In this document: positions 34,660 through 45,985 of the stretch, piece by piece | How positions within the stretch are numbered: the stretch's first letter is position 1 | Layout of the letters: every line of letters begins with the position of its first letter | Source of the DNA: Bemisia tabaci | Taxonomy: Eukaryota > Arthropoda > Insecta > Hemiptera > Aleyrodidae | Direction: 5' to 3' | Assembly: GCF_918797505.1 (NCBI RefSeq) | Contig: NC_092800.1 | Span: 46,579,022-46,643,021, forward strand | Length of the DNA: 64,000 nucleotides | Position numbers and translations under genes: made by a program | Notes under the pieces: model-generated | What the model was told of the DNA's origin: nothing | Seen by the model: the letters and a program-made list of their open reading frames with translations, nothing else | Database searches by the model: none

Positions 34660-35045
34660 ATGTAGGGGTACTACCGGTCTGGAAAGCAGAAAAGTCAGAG
34701 GATTTGCGACGCCCGGGAAAAGTGAAGGAATTTCCGACACATCCACCTATCACTGAAACATTTCACTGATCTTCCTACTGTTCATTTCAACTGTTCCCTT
34801 TCTGTTCATTTTTAAAGCTTGTCATCGTTCAGCCGGCTACTGGATGCCTTTTTCTTTAATCTGGTCCCTGAACAAGGAAATGTTGTCCGAAAGTTAGCGT
34901 ATTTTTTTTCTTTTAAAAAAAGTGGAAATTTTGTTCCAAGGTCAGGGAAAGTCGGGGAATAAGGCAGTTTTGGAGTTAGGGAAAAGTCAGAGATTTTGAA
35001 GACGAAGAAATTATGGCAACACTGAAATATGACGAGTACTAACCT
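34660..35045. other. Non-coding; decayed GTCAGGGAAA-type fragment
   Basis: AAGGTCAGGGAAAGTCGGGG near 34940 and GGGAAAAGTCAGAGATTTTG near 34978 resemble the AGGGTTGCCAC family but lack its ends. Confidence 0.4.
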
Positions 35046-35309
35046 ACCGCGCTTTATCGCGCTAAGGGAGAACGTCGTATGGGCCTTCAGACGTCGTCAA
35101 ATTTTCTTTGATTAAATACGAATTCTCAGAGAAATTTGCGCATGTTTTTCTCCCAAAGTCTTCCAGAAAATTTCGTTCGAAGTTTAATCTACAGTATCTG
35201 AAAATTTCAAGGAAAAACATTCATAAATTTCCTCTTATAAATACACGCTTCTTTCGGGGAATTCGATAATTCTTGAATGATCATACGGCGTTTTTCCATA
35301 GCACGGCAG
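35046..35309 (+). mobile_element. MITE, CTGCC..GGCAG family
   Basis: The left GCGCTAAGGGAGAACGTCGT is inverted at the right as ACGGCGTTTTTCCATAGCAC. Internal ATTTCAAGGAAAAACATTCA is a family block. Confidence 0.7.
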
Positions 35310-35801
35310 TACTACTCAAGTCCGACCCAAAAAACGTCTCTTCGGAGTATATTTACAGTTGACATGACATACTGATGTCTGGTTGAGCAGAGAAACCGAT
35401 TGTCGCAAATGTATAAAGGATCTCATCGATTACGCATGCGCACAGAGGTTTAACAACTTTCCCTGTCTGCAACGGCTAAATTTTTTCCAAGAATGACTTC
35501 ATCCGCTCACCTTGTTATTTCCAAAATTGGAAATCCTCCCGGACAGGATCGTGAGTTTCGTAAAATTTCAAACCTCGCTGATTCGTGAGCATCCACCTAA
35601 GGAAAATTCGAAATGCATGATCAAATATTGAGTATCAACTTTCAATTTCTTCTCGACTCCTCGGAAAATTCTTGTATACTTTTCTCTGAAGTAGATGCTG
35701 CGTACACTTTTCAAAAATTTTGCAAGTCCTATCGGCCGGTTCCACACGATGCGGTATGGAAGGAGATTCGAAGATACGCTTGCCCGACTTTTTCAGGTTT
35801 T

Positions 35802-36115
35802 CACGGAGAAAAAAACTTGGTACGTGGGACCCGAAGTTGAGGTCATACGGATCTCTGAAGTTTTCGGATCACGTGTCTAAAAACTTGAGGTCCAGCTGCG
35901 CCGAAGGTCGGGTCAGACATCTGAAGCACTTGGATATATACCGAAGGGTTCGGGTCACACATCTGAAGTACTCCGGTTACTCACCGAAGTGCCTCGATGT
36001 CTGACCCGAATTTCGGCGGCTCGACCTCAAGTTTACGGATGCGTGATCAAAAAACTTCAGAGATCCATATGACTTCAACTTCGGGTCCCTTGCACGAAGT
36101 TTTTTTTTCTCCGTG
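35802..36115. mobile_element. 314-bp foldback element, arms about 150 bp
   Basis: CACGGAGAAAAAAACTTGG at the left is inverted at the right as AAGTTTTTTTTTCTCCGTG. GGGACCCGAAGTTGAGGTCA pairs with TGACTTCAACTTCGGGTCCC. The fold continues to about 35960. Confidence 0.85.
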
Positions 36116-36140
36116 TTCAAGCCGCCTGTTCTCCCCTTGA

Positions 36141-37047
36141 CAATGGGTCAGTTGCGCTAGTCACAGAATGATCTTTCTGTGGTTTCATTCAAATCGCAAA
36201 TCTTTTTTTCATGCAAGAGTTCTAATCTGAGGTGCTCTGTCTCGGAGCGGGCGGGCATGGCGCGGTAGATGCGCTATGATCGCTGTGGCCAGCGGGGCCT
36301 GGGCGGTTGATATTTCCGCAGCTGTATTTATAGTCGACAGGCTCGTCGAGTATAAAGGGCGCGCTGCGCCCTTTGCGTTGCCCATCGCGTATGGACGCGG
36401 GGACTGGGAACTGAAACTGGTCAAGCGGGCCGGGGCGGCGCTCGTGGCGCGGACACTCGGGGAGGCGTAATTGTAATGGTCTATTATTGGCCCGGGGGAA
36501 CCGGGGGAGACACCCGAAATCCGGCGGGGCTGCGCGCCTTGGGAGCCGGCCAAATGAGCCGCCGGCCCGGCCCGGCCGAGTTAACCTTTAAGCCAACTCG
36601 CTTCCAACAGCAGCGCCCGAGCTGGAGCCCCCGTAAGATCGAGTTTCAAGCACCAGAAATAAAGGCCCGGATACACGCTCAAATCTCTGTCAATTTCCAA
36701 TCAAAGTGATGACAAAAATGGCAATCGAGAGTTATCTAAATTGGCATCTGAAATCAATTAAAACAGCGTGTTGATTGAAATAAGCATGAAATAAGCACGG
36801 TTGTGTGGAAATCAGATGACGAATGAGACCCACAGTTCCATCATCTAGGTACCATCAAATTTTTGCAGGCCGCCAAAAATTGGTGGTAGATGGTGCGCAC
36901 CAGTCACCATTTGATCGGAAATTGACGGAAAATGATGGAAATATTGAACGCAGAAAGTTGCACTCTAGACAGAACTTATTATTTTTCGTTTATCTACAAG
37001 CGACAAGCATCAAACACGATTCTATGAACAGCGCAACTGACCCATTA
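36141..37047. mobile_element. Larger CAATGGGTCAGTTGCGC element with GC-rich core
   Basis: CAATGGGTCAGTTGCGCTAG at the left and CAGCGCAACTGACCCATT at the right are inverted, as in the 11096 element. ATATTGAACGCAGAAAGTTG near the right end matches that element's right arm. The middle (36235-36690) is CpG-dense and unlike the arms. Confidence 0.6.
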
Positions 37048-37598
37048 AACGAAAAGGAAACAAATTGAACCAAAATCCGGAAATTTCATGAAAGATATAA
37101 TGAAATCAGATAAGTTCAGCATGAAACTTTAGTAGACACTTCTCAACTTCAACATCTTAGTTGGGAGTAATTTTAGTTATTTTCCTTGTGCGAATCGTGC
37201 TCTAAGTAGGTGAAATTTTGAAGGGGAAGCGTACATGAGAATGCTTGAATTTTTGCCTTAGGTAGTGGTCCATTGGCGAGTTTTCTCTGATCAAAAAACT
37301 GCCAAACCCGCTCAACACGGTAAACGCTTATTCATTTTCAAAGTCGTGCTGAATATGCGAGTCGTTGGCGATTTCATGATATTTTTCCCCGTGTCTCTTA
37401 CCGCTTACACCAATAGGCGTATGAGGTGGAAATGAGTCGCCACGCAAACTCGCCGTGTAATATTTTTGGCTATGTTCCTACTAACACTGCCTAGCACCGT
37501 TTATCAGCGTCGTTCTCGGAACCTTGCTGTATAACCGTATCTCCGGTGATATTATTGGAACTTTTTTATGATTCACAATGCATTAACGAAGTATGTTC
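37048..37598. other. Non-coding, no feature
   Basis: Unremarkable sequence with no ORF of interest and no repeat I could match. Confidence 0.4.
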
Positions 37599-37860
37599 CA
37601 GGGTTGCCACAGCCAGGGAAAACCGGGAAATGTCAGGGAAAATGACAAAAATGTCAGGGAAAATTTGTTAAATTACCTTCATTTGTTTTCTAGAATGGGT
37701 TTGAGGTTTCGAACAACATATTTTGCCTAAAAACTATTTTCAATTATGCCTTCTTAACCATCAGTCACATCTTTTATAGTTCAATTGTCAGGGAATTCCT
37801 CCAAAATGTGTCAGGGAAACGTCAGGGAATTTTACTTTCTAAAGTCTGTGGGCAACCCTG
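37599..37860 (+). mobile_element. MITE, AGGGTTGCCAC family
   Basis: CAGGGTTGCCACAGCCAGGG to GTCTGTGGGCAACCCTG. All internal blocks are present, including TTTCTAGAATGGGTTTGAGG and CCTTCTTAACCATC. Confidence 0.88.
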
Positions 37861-38304
37861 CCATCGATATGGCGGAATCGCAGGTCTTTCCGAAAGTTTG
37901 GCAACAGGCGGTCGTCAGTGCGGTGTTTTTCCCGGGTACGGGCGATTCGCGCGGAGACAAAGCCGGGCGCGACGAGACTGGTTTTAATTCTCGGTGCAGC
38001 AAATGCTTAAAATTCGTTGACCTTTGGATAAAGTGTCTCAATCCTTGACCTTTCAGCGGCCGTATCAGTGGAGTAGGTAATAAGGTTCCACTTTCCCACC
38101 GCACCACAGTCGAATTCGTCGCTCCACTGCGGCGCAAGGCCGTATCTCGATTTCCGCATGAGCCGCAGAAAACATGGATTTATACGTGAAACAGGGTTCA
38201 CGCGGAAGTTGAGGTACGCTTTTACGTCAGTGAGGTCGCGGGCTCGCCGCTGACGTCACCCGCCGTCGAGGAGGGCGCGACCCGGCGCCCAAGAAACCAG
38301 TTCC

Positions 38305-38554
38305 CCGCCGTGATAAGGAAAAACGCCGTATGAACCTTCCAGAGTTGCCTAATTTGCTCCGATATAATTTTTATTTTTAAGGAGAGTCATGGATTTTTCC
38401 TCTTCAAATTTTCACAAGTTTTAGATCTGATTGCGAATGATATTCTTTGAAAAATTAGAGGAAAAATATTCACCGATTCCCCTGAAAATTCGTATTTTAT
38501 CGTAAGAAATTGGGCAACGTCTGAAGGCCCATACGGCGTTTTTACGTGATGCCG
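38305..38554 (+). mobile_element. MITE, CTGCC..GGCAG family
   Basis: CCGCCGTGATAAGGAAAAAC and GCCGTATGA start it, and CCATACGGCGTTTTTACGTG ends it. The outermost bases have decayed. Confidence 0.7.
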
Positions 38555-38768
38555 TTGCCGTAAGGATTTTCTGATTTGTAACTGAAACGATCTCCCGAAG
38601 ATCCTTAGTTAGTCCTAACAAATTTTATCAAATTATTCGCCTATCCACAGAAGTGGTGAAAATTCGCCGTAAAAACCTCGAAGTTAGCCGTTAAGCCTAG
38701 CGTTGAGTCAGTTGTAACAAAAATAAATCGTTATTTCATAATTATTATGTATTGTATAATGCCTAACA

Positions 38769-38925
38769 TGGAGCTTGACTCTGTAATACTCATAAAACGC
38801 ACCTTGACCTCTGTTGGACTGGTGTAACTACACGGCGAAATGGATACAAATCAACGTGCTCCTAGGTCAAGGAATTGCCTACTCGTTAAGATTGAAGGCG
38901 TTTGTTCTAGCGCGGTGGCGGTGTG
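38769..38925 (+). repeat. Dispersed repeat with CAACGTGCTCCTAGGTCAAG
   Basis: It contains ATGGAGCTTGAC, GCACCTTGACCTCTGTTGGA, GATACAAATCAACGTGCTCC and GGAATTGCCTACTCG. The same order recurs at about 40085 (inverted), 51688, 51990, 54375 and 54985 (inverted). Confidence 0.7.
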
Positions 38926-39261
38926 TAATGCTCACATTATGAAGTGTCGGGTTCCGAACCAAATGATGCGATTTTTTTACGATAAACACGTGATGTAAAC
39001 GCGATTTTGCCGGCGTTCCCATTTGAAATTCCCGTCGATGGCGAGGGCAACCCAAGCGGTCGCGTGATGGAGCTCTTTTTGGAGCCCAGTCCGAGGGTCT
39101 CCTCTTAGAAAATCCCTCAGCCCATCTGAAAATCCGCGCATAGTCTGGGTTTCCCCTCAACCACTCGAAGTCAGTCGGACGAGCTTTTCGTGGGGTTGTA
39201 AAAACGTTGTCTTGCATACGAGGGAAGTTGACGGAAGAGGTGAGTCTGCGCTGAGAGCACA

Positions 39262-39509
39262 TTGCCATGCTAAGTAATAACGGCGTATGATCATTCGAGA
39301 GTTGCCAAATTTCCTCTGATAAAATGTTTGTTTTGGAGGAAAATTGTGAATGTTTTTCTCTGGAATTTTCAGATACTCTAGATCAAATTACAAACAAAAT
39401 TATCTGAGGAATTGACAGAAGAATATTCTAACATTTTCCTGAAAATTTGTGATTTGCCAGAGGGAATTTGGCAACGTCTGAAGGTTCTTACGGCGTTTTT
39501 GAAGGATGA
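39262..39509 (+). mobile_element. MITE, CTGCC..GGCAG family
   Basis: TTGCCATGCTAAGTAATAAC and GGCGTATGATCATTCGAGAG lead it. GGCAACGTCTGAAGGTTCTT and ACGGCGTTTTTGAAGG end it. Confidence 0.7.
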
Positions 39510-39875
39510 AACACGATCGAGCGGGTTATATATTCCTGGTGTGACTCACCATCCGTCCGTCACCGGGTCCCAGGTGATCGGGCCCGGCTGTTGGGCTGTT
39601 CCTCTCTCCACTTGCGGCCCGTGCACTGCTCTCTCGTTCCTTCCGTTTCCCAGTCCTGTCACAGCTCCACCACGTGACTCATGCATCTTCCACACGCCAC
39701 GGCCACCCCGCCATTTCTCCCCGTGCTTTTTTGCATGGTGCATACTTGCATATTCTGCCTCTCGCTCGAGGGGCGCCCACTTCTTTGCTCCTTAAAGTAG
39801 GGTTGCTCTTGCCTCGTCGAGCAGATGTTACGTAGTCGGGCAAAATTTGCCTTACGGTGGAAAATCCGATACCTA

Positions 39876-40013
39876 GGACCATATTTTGCAATTAGAAACT
39901 ACAATTTTTGCCTCATCTGTGAAAACATGTTGTGTGTATGGGTAAACTAATGTTAGATACTTTGTCTTTACACTGAGGCAGGAAATTGTAGTCCCAATTG
40001 CCAAATGAAGTCG
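39876..40013. mobile_element. Foldback MITE, GGACNNCATTTTGCAATT family
   Basis: GGACCATATTTTGCAATTAG at the left pairs with CCAATTGCCAAATGAAGTC at the right. TTGCCTCATC and GATG-like inner blocks match the intronic copy at 6687. Confidence 0.6.
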
Positions 40014-40084
40014 AATCGATTAGTGCTATGAAATAAAGTCAATGTTGGGTCAAAAACGTTTGGAATGACTCTGTTCGAGAATCG

Positions 40085-40236
40085 ATACTCTAAGGAAATA
40101 TCATACTGGCACCGCGTTTGAATAAGCGCCGTCAGTTTTCACGAGTAGGCAATTTCTTGACCTGAGAGCACGTTGATTTGTATCTTTCGCCTTGCCATTC
40201 CAGCAGTTGAAAGGAGGTCAAGGCGCGTTTTATGAT
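40085..40236 (-). repeat. Dispersed CAACGTGCTC repeat, inverted copy
   Basis: CGAGTAGGCAATTTCTTGAC, GAGCACGTTGATTTGTATC and AGGTCAAGGCGCGTTTTATG are the reverse complement of the 38769 copy. Confidence 0.65.
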
Positions 40237-40453
40237 TATTGAAATTAATAGACAAAGCGATAGACCAAGAAAGCATAGGGAGTGGTTAAAACTGATGGTT
40301 CCTACAGACCTGCAGGTCGATTATTGAAAGACTTTGTCTGTAACCTCCGTCCTTTGTCCAACACAACCACTTGCTTCCACCGATAGGATCCCTCCATGTT
40401 CCTTTTGTCGTCTTTGTCTACAGCTTTGTCTATCAATCTCAGTAATCGGCCCG
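40234..40453. mobile_element. Foldback MITE, TAGACAAAGCGATAG family
   Basis: ATTATTGAAATTAATAGACA at the left pairs with TTTGTCTATCAATCTCAGTA at the right. The inner CCTCCATGTTCCTTTTGTCG matches the 30598 copy. Confidence 0.65.
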
Positions 40454-40479
40454 GAGAATGTATAATTTCGAGGGTTCAG

Positions 40480-41011
40480 AAGTGGAGTGGAGCCGAGACT
40501 GGTGAAATCTGGAAAGAAAACCTCGTTTCGAAAATTCGGTAGTTGCTGCTGTCTTGGTCGGCGAGACTGCCCAAGTGCCCACCCGGACGGATCGCGAAGC
40601 GAGAGCTCCGAGTTGGCGCCTCGGGGGGTTGCTACGCTCGTTAATGGAGTTTTAATCACCGAGAATCGGGCGGCTCTAGGAAGGATGGAAAGTCGCGGGT
40701 GGACGCTATTTATTTTCAAAGCAGGCGTCAAGCCACCGAAATGTGCTCAAATGTCGAAAATATCCTGTCGACGGGCGCATCCTCCTTGGCCGGCCACGAT
40801 GGAGGTGGACTCGCCGGTGATTAACCGAGCTACGTGCCGATCCGCGGGTGTCTTCACAGGCCCAAAAGCGAAACCAGGTTTCGCTCTCAGTCGCATATCA
40901 TGTCAATTAGTATGAACGCAAAAACTAAAAATACTACCAATTCTTTGTCCATGTAGGATATCAATCAATACTATTTTCTCGAAAATTTTCTTTTTAGTTT
41001 TATTTTGTATA
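40480..41011. other. GC-rich then AT-rich non-coding stretch
   Basis: Frames are open on both strands over 40321-40915 with no recognised domain. I regard them as compositional. Confidence 0.35.
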
Positions 41012-41057
41012 TTTGGACTGCGGTAGGCAGAAAGGAACCGAGCCACATCAGCTACTG

Positions 41058-42171
41058 CAGGGTGTCTACAAGTCCGGAAATAGTACTGATTTTTTAAGGG
41101 CGGTCCGGAAGTACTGAAAAAGTGCGGAAATTCCGCAAAAAGCTCTGGAATTTTTTAATCTTTAGTCATTTTTGTCGCAATTTCAAATTTTTGAAATTTT
41201 TCGAATTTCGTCAAATGGAGGTACTGAAAAAGTACGGAATTTTTCAGTTGGAGGAGGCAGGGCCGGATTTAGGGGATGGCCACATGGGCCGCGGCCCATG
41301 GCGGCAAAATTAGGGGGCGGCAAATTTTGCAATTTTCTTAAATGCAGGTACAAAAGAATCGGATTTAGAAAAAAATTACAAACAAGAAAATGTGACAAAA
41401 TCTCTCATTTCCTGAGAATTCATTAATTTCTAATTTTGTCGTATTTCGGTGATACAAAAGACTGCGCACCTTTAATTAGTTGAGTTAAGAGAGAAACCAA
41501 ACACGTAATTTGGCCTGGAGCGGCGCGACGCAAAGAGAAATGATGACGAGGACTTGAAATGAAAAGGAGAAGCCCTCGACGCGGCGGTCGGCATGTAACA
41601 CATATTAGCGCCTACGAGACTGCATGAATACTTCACGCATTGCGTCAAACAGTACGGTCAACAGCGTTCGGCGCGGCGTGAAACGCACAGTGCCTACAAG
41701 ACTACATGAATACTTCACGCATTGCGCCAAACACAGTGTGGTCAGCGCGGCACGGCGGCGGAAGTTAAAATTATTAAACCACATTTATGTTCATTCTTTC
41801 TTAATTTTTTAGTTCATTTCTTACAAATGAAAGGCCTTGTCCCCACAGAGATAGGTTTACAGAACTAAACTTTCGCGCAAAGTTCTGTGAACTTTTGCTA
41901 GTAGTGTTGACAGGGCTTACGCAAAAAATGTGTCCCTTTGTCCAACACGAGTGAACGCGTCTTATGCACCCCTCTCCCTCCGGCACGTTCACTTGATGGT
42001 TTTTATTGATGTTTCAAAATGAATGAGAAGAGGGCGGCAAAATACAGGCGGCCCATGGGCGGCAAGTAGGTAAATCCGGCCATGGGAGGAGGTACTGAAT
42101 TTCCTGAGAATGTACTAAAAAGTACTGTAAAAGTACTTATTTTTTACCAGCCTGTTTTAGTAGACACCCTG
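41058..42171 (+). mobile_element. CAGGGTGTCTAC-family element, interrupted by a hAT copy
   Basis: It starts CAGGGTGTCTACAAGTCCGG and ends TAGTAGACACCCTG. It is flanked by TACTG on each side (41053-41057 and 42172-42176), a likely 5-bp duplication because the related site at 17580 has it once. Without the hAT insertion it is about 280 bp, like the copy at 60888. Confidence 0.78.
41258..42084 (+). mobile_element. hAT-like element, 827 bp, copy 2
   Basis: CAGGGCCGGATTTAGG to TAAATCCGGCCATG, flanked by the perfect 8-bp duplication GGAGGAGG (41250-41257 and 42085-42092). It matches the outer parts of the 21017 copy, including ATTTGGCCTGGAGCGGCGCG and two ~80-bp TTCACGCATTGCG modules. There is no transposase. 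Confidence 0.9.
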
Positions 42172-42220
42172 TACTGCTGGATTTATTTGGGAATTTTCAT
42201 TTTTTTATAGCAGAAAAATA

Positions 42221-43262
42221 TCAGAAAATTCCAAAATAAAAGTTTAGTAGACACTTTGAATAAATGAACGAAAATTTCGTAACTCTCAAATGAAACGAGA
42301 CGTGAATGATCGTTTATCGATATCTCCCCTTTTGAAGTCATGGTAGAGAATCGACTATCCAGGTGTTCGTTGCGAACACCCTGTCTATCGATCCTCTTCC
42401 TTAGGTTCCAATGGCAGACCAATCGATGTATCGCAAAGCACGCCACGACACTGCAAGTCACGAGCTCGGAATGAAAAATGCCCTCGTAATATTATTTTCG
42501 CATGAAGAACAAAACGCTATCAATCGGTTATGGAGCGATATGAATTGAATGATTCTACAAAAACGTATCGGGTAGAATGAAACGAAATCAAATGAGAGGC
42601 AAGAAGAAAAAAATGCTGAAAAATAACACATGGAGCTTTTCAGCTTCAAGTTTCGATGGGGAGAAAAACACTCGGACCATCACAGAACTAGGTTATGTAA
42701 CATAAAAAACGGCTCAGCAGAGGAAAACAAGGAAGATAGCGACGACGAGCCTACCAGCCGCGCTGCAATAATCAACGCAAGCCACTAATTAATTTTAAAA
42801 TGAAAAAATGTACCTGATCTGAGGCGTAAATGTTCCGCCTCAACATGCCGCCATTTATTTCGCCTGTTTAATCTAATTCTTAGTCCGGCTGAGCAATGGG
42901 GGAAATATCAGAACAATTTGCATACACGATTTCATTGTTTTAAGTTGCTCATTTGAGTGCAAGGAAAACTTTTAAAACAATCCCCGTGTTTCCGATAGGA
43001 TCTCTTTTCTAGCATTAATAACACTTGTTTTGTGTTTACTTTTTCACTCCCGCGCAGTTTTTTTGTGCCTCCTGAAAATGTTTTCTCCAAGAGATGACCC
43101 CATCTCAAAATAGGGGATGCAACTCGGCGATATAGAAGGTTCTTACAATTTCGATCCTTATAAAGTGTGTTCCTGAAACGCACTGTAATCAGTGTAACGT
43201 GACACATTAGTGGGTACTGTTCCGTTAGCCTTCGACATACGTCAGCTGGTCGTATTAGAAGT
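42221..43262. other. Non-coding, no feature
   Basis: TTTAGTAGACACTTTGAATA at 42244 echoes the CAGGGTGTCTAC family end. Otherwise only short unrecognised frames are present. Confidence 0.35.
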
Positions 43263-43357
43263 CAAACGGAACCATGTGAATCAAGACATGAGCCCTGAGA
43301 CCCATAACAATACATAGGTAACAGGGCTCACGTCATAACGCACATAGTTCCGTTTGC
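43263..43357. mobile_element. Foldback MITE, TAGTTCCGTTTG family
   Basis: CAAACGGAACCATGTGAATC at the left pairs with CATAGTTCCGTTTG at the right. GACATGAGCCCTGAGACCC pairs with AGGGCTCACGTC. Confidence 0.65.
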
Positions 43358-44877
43358 GCGCTCGCATCCTTGATTTTCTCGCACTTGCAACCTTGGTTCA
43401 CTCTTGCTTTCTTTATTTACACCCCCCTTCCTCCCCACCATCCCTCGCCGGAGGGGGGAGGGGCAGGTTCGGTCACCGGACGGGCCGTCCGACCCCCCCC
43501 CCCCCCTCTACGCGGCCTGCCGTTGTGCAAGTGAGCGCAGTGCGACTTGCTAGACGCATTGTGCGGAGACACGACCTTGAATACACGGCGGGGGGCGAAG
43601 GGGGGGGCACCGTCTCCCTTCCTTGTTCCACCGCTATGTTGTCTGCTTGTACTCATGAACTATTCTGCGGGTTTTGTTTATTTTTCGTTTTTATTTTGTT
43701 GTTCTCTCCTTGCTTTGTTGTTTATTTTGCGATCGTCCGCGGGGGAAGGGCTTGCCAAAAATCAAAATTGAGTTTTTGGAATCGTCGGAAAACTGGGCCG
43801 TAGGGAGAGAATTTTTCGCCATCCCGAGCGTCGAAGTCGAAATCGCAGCTTGCCCTCTTCGGGACTCGGCTCCAAGGTTGCCAGATTGTGCCGTTAAATT
43901 GACATATTTTACATGAATTTAAGTGGGGAATAGTTCTGATTTTTCAGCACCTGGCAACTATGCTCGGCACTCAGTCGCGGATTTCTTTTTTCTGACTTGT
44001 CCGTGACTTTTGACTTTTGTGCTCTGGTATTTTTTACGTATTGTCAGGAAAAACGGGGATTTTTGTCGTTCGATTCAGGGAAATGGGGAAACGTACCTAG
44101 GGTTGCAGATAGTTCCAGGTCTCCGCAACTTTCTGCCACGCGTTGGTTTTTTTTTCCTTCTCGCGAAGAGTGCAACAAACCGTGCCGATGTACATTTTGT
44201 TAAATATTAGAACGCTGGTTTTCGCAAACCGTCACCTTGCCGCGTCGATCAAAATTTTGTCAAACCAGGGTGTGTGTTCCCTAGCCTCCGAGCCACTGCC
44301 GGTGGGTGGGTGGGGGGGGGGGGGTGTTGGTGGTTGTTAAACAATAAAACTAGCAACCCTGTCTCTGCAACTATAACGAGCCGGAGACCATGGCTCTGTG
44401 GTGTGGACCGCGATGACGGTAGCGGCATCACCGCGTTGCGTACACCGACTTTATTTTAACCAAGTACTCGAGCGCCTCGCGTGCCTCCTCCCCCTTCCCT
44501 CGCCTCCCCGCCCCCCGCCCCCATTTCCACCGTTTATTTTTTTTACTGTTCCTCCGAGCCGGATCGGCCATTAAGCCTCGCGGATGGGATCCTTATTGTC
44601 TCCGAGCTGCAGATTAGCGGCAAGGTCAGACGTGGCATAGGCGAAGGTATTTTTATTTTGCCCGCCTCGCCGCGCCGCCCGGGCTGGGATCTCGCGAAAT
44701 TTCAAGATCACTCTTTTTTTTTACGCGGAAATCCGACGGGCTCTCCGAGATCGTCCGCCGAGAGGGGGGAGGGAGGGGAGGGAGGGAAAGAGAGGGGGGA
44801 GGGGCGTCTGGCGCTTTCTCGAGGAGAGCTAACGGTCTGGGAAATGCGAGGGATACCTGGTGTCGAGTCAGCGTTCG
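43358..44877. other. GC-rich mosaic with C, G and purine runs
   Basis: It holds a 14-base C run (43493), a 13-base G run (44312) and an 80-base purine-rich tract (44755-44815). Overlapping ORFs on both strands have low-complexity translations and no domain. Confidence 0.4.
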
Positions 44878-45138
44878 CAGGGTTGCCACAGTCAGGGAAA
44901 ACCGGAAAATGTCGGGGAAAATGACGTAAATGTCAAGAAAATTTGTTGACACATCTTCATTTGCTTTCTAGAATGAGATTGAGGTTTCGAACAACAAATT
45001 TTGCCTGAATACTATTTTCAGTTATGCCTTTTCAACCATCCGTCACATCTTCAATTGCCAGGGAATTTCACCAAAGTGTGTCAGGGAAATCAGGGAAATG
45101 TCAGGGAATATCATTTTCTAAATTCTGTTGCAACCCTG
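44878..45138 (+). mobile_element. MITE, AGGGTTGCCAC family, with target duplication
   Basis: AGGGTTGCCACAGTCAGGGA to TTGCAACCCT. Taking AGGG..CCCT as the true ends, the flanks are GCGTTCGC and GCGTTCGA, a 7-of-8 duplication. This is the best evidence for an 8-bp target site in this family. Confidence 0.88.
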
Positions 45139-45273
45139 CGTTCGAGAAACTCGAGTATTTCAAAGAGGGCGAGGGGTTGAACTAATGATTGAATTCCACT
45201 TTTACGAACAAGCTCAAGGAGTAGTTTTTCATGAAAAATGTCCAGAAATTTTCGGAAACTTTTATTCGTAAAC

Positions 45274-45365
45274 AGGGTTGCCACGGTCAGGGAATTCAGG
45301 GAAAACCTGGAAAAGTCAGGGGAAAAAAGTGCTCTGGAAAACCTGAAAAAGTCAGGGAATTTGAC
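45274..45365 (+). repeat. Partial AGGGTTGCCAC element (left end only)
   Basis: CAGGGTTGCCACGGTCAGGG with repeated GGAAAACCTG(G/A)AAAAGTCAG. The internal blocks and right end are absent. Confidence 0.7.
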
Positions 45366-45897
45366 CAAAAACAGCTACAATTTTCACGAGTTGCTTAAAA
45401 TCTTTCTTTTTTCGGTTTTGAACGCAATATAAATTGCAATGAAGTGGCATATCTCGCGATGCATTCAAGAGTTAAATTATGCAGCCGTATTTGGTCGCCA
45501 ACGCAACAAGCAACGCAAATTGGAATGCCCAGTTTTTGTGTGTAATTTTGAAGTTTCAACTACTACCGATGACTAACGACTAACTGTTTAATTTTCTTCT
45601 TTAAAGTAATTCGAGTGTCTAGGATTATTGCAAACGCAAAGCATCTAAGTTCTTGAAAAAATAAACCATTTGAAGCTCACTTTAAAAATAGGTGTTTGAA
45701 AAATCCTGGGAAGGGAGAGATAAATAGAGAAACGAACACCAGGGAAGACCCTTTTTTTTAGAGTGTTTCTTCAAAAGAACAATCGTTCCAAAGTTTTCAT
45801 TTCTAAAACAATTATTGGGTTGCTAAAGAAAAGGAATTTATACAACAACACGAAATAAAATAGTCGGTACTGATGACAGAACCTTCACTGGGCTCTT

Positions 45898-45985
45898 GCA
45901 CTTTCTTTTTTGTGCTTATAGAACTTTCTTTGTTATGCTTACAGAACTTTCTTTGATATGCTTACAGAACTTTTCTGTTGTGAGA
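45898..45985 (+). repeat. Short tandem repeat, ~23-bp unit
   Basis: Three to four copies of a unit near TATGCTTACAGAACTTTCTT, the last one diverged. Confidence 0.75.

Larger units (their letters stand above)
41012..42220. mobile_element. GGACCGCGTT-family MITE interrupted by a later insertion
   Basis: GCAGAAAGGAACCGAGCCAC and ATCAGCTACTG at 41030-41057 match the copy at 17565-17590 (ATCAGCTATTG). Sequence resumes at 42172 with TACTGCTGGATTTATTTGGG, equivalent to the uninterrupted CCAAATAAAATTGGGGAA. Its right end is not clear. Confidence 0.5.

Noticed and set aside
43354..43916. ORFs with a hydrophobic stretch (FCGFCLFFVFILLFSPCF)
   Set aside because: They overlap frames on the other strand, cross a C run, and the hydrophobic part is T-rich DNA.
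45898..45985. Possible CRISPR-like array of short repeats
   Set aside because: The 23-bp units are directly adjacent with no variable spacers, and the genome is eukaryotic, so it is an ordinary tandem repeat.
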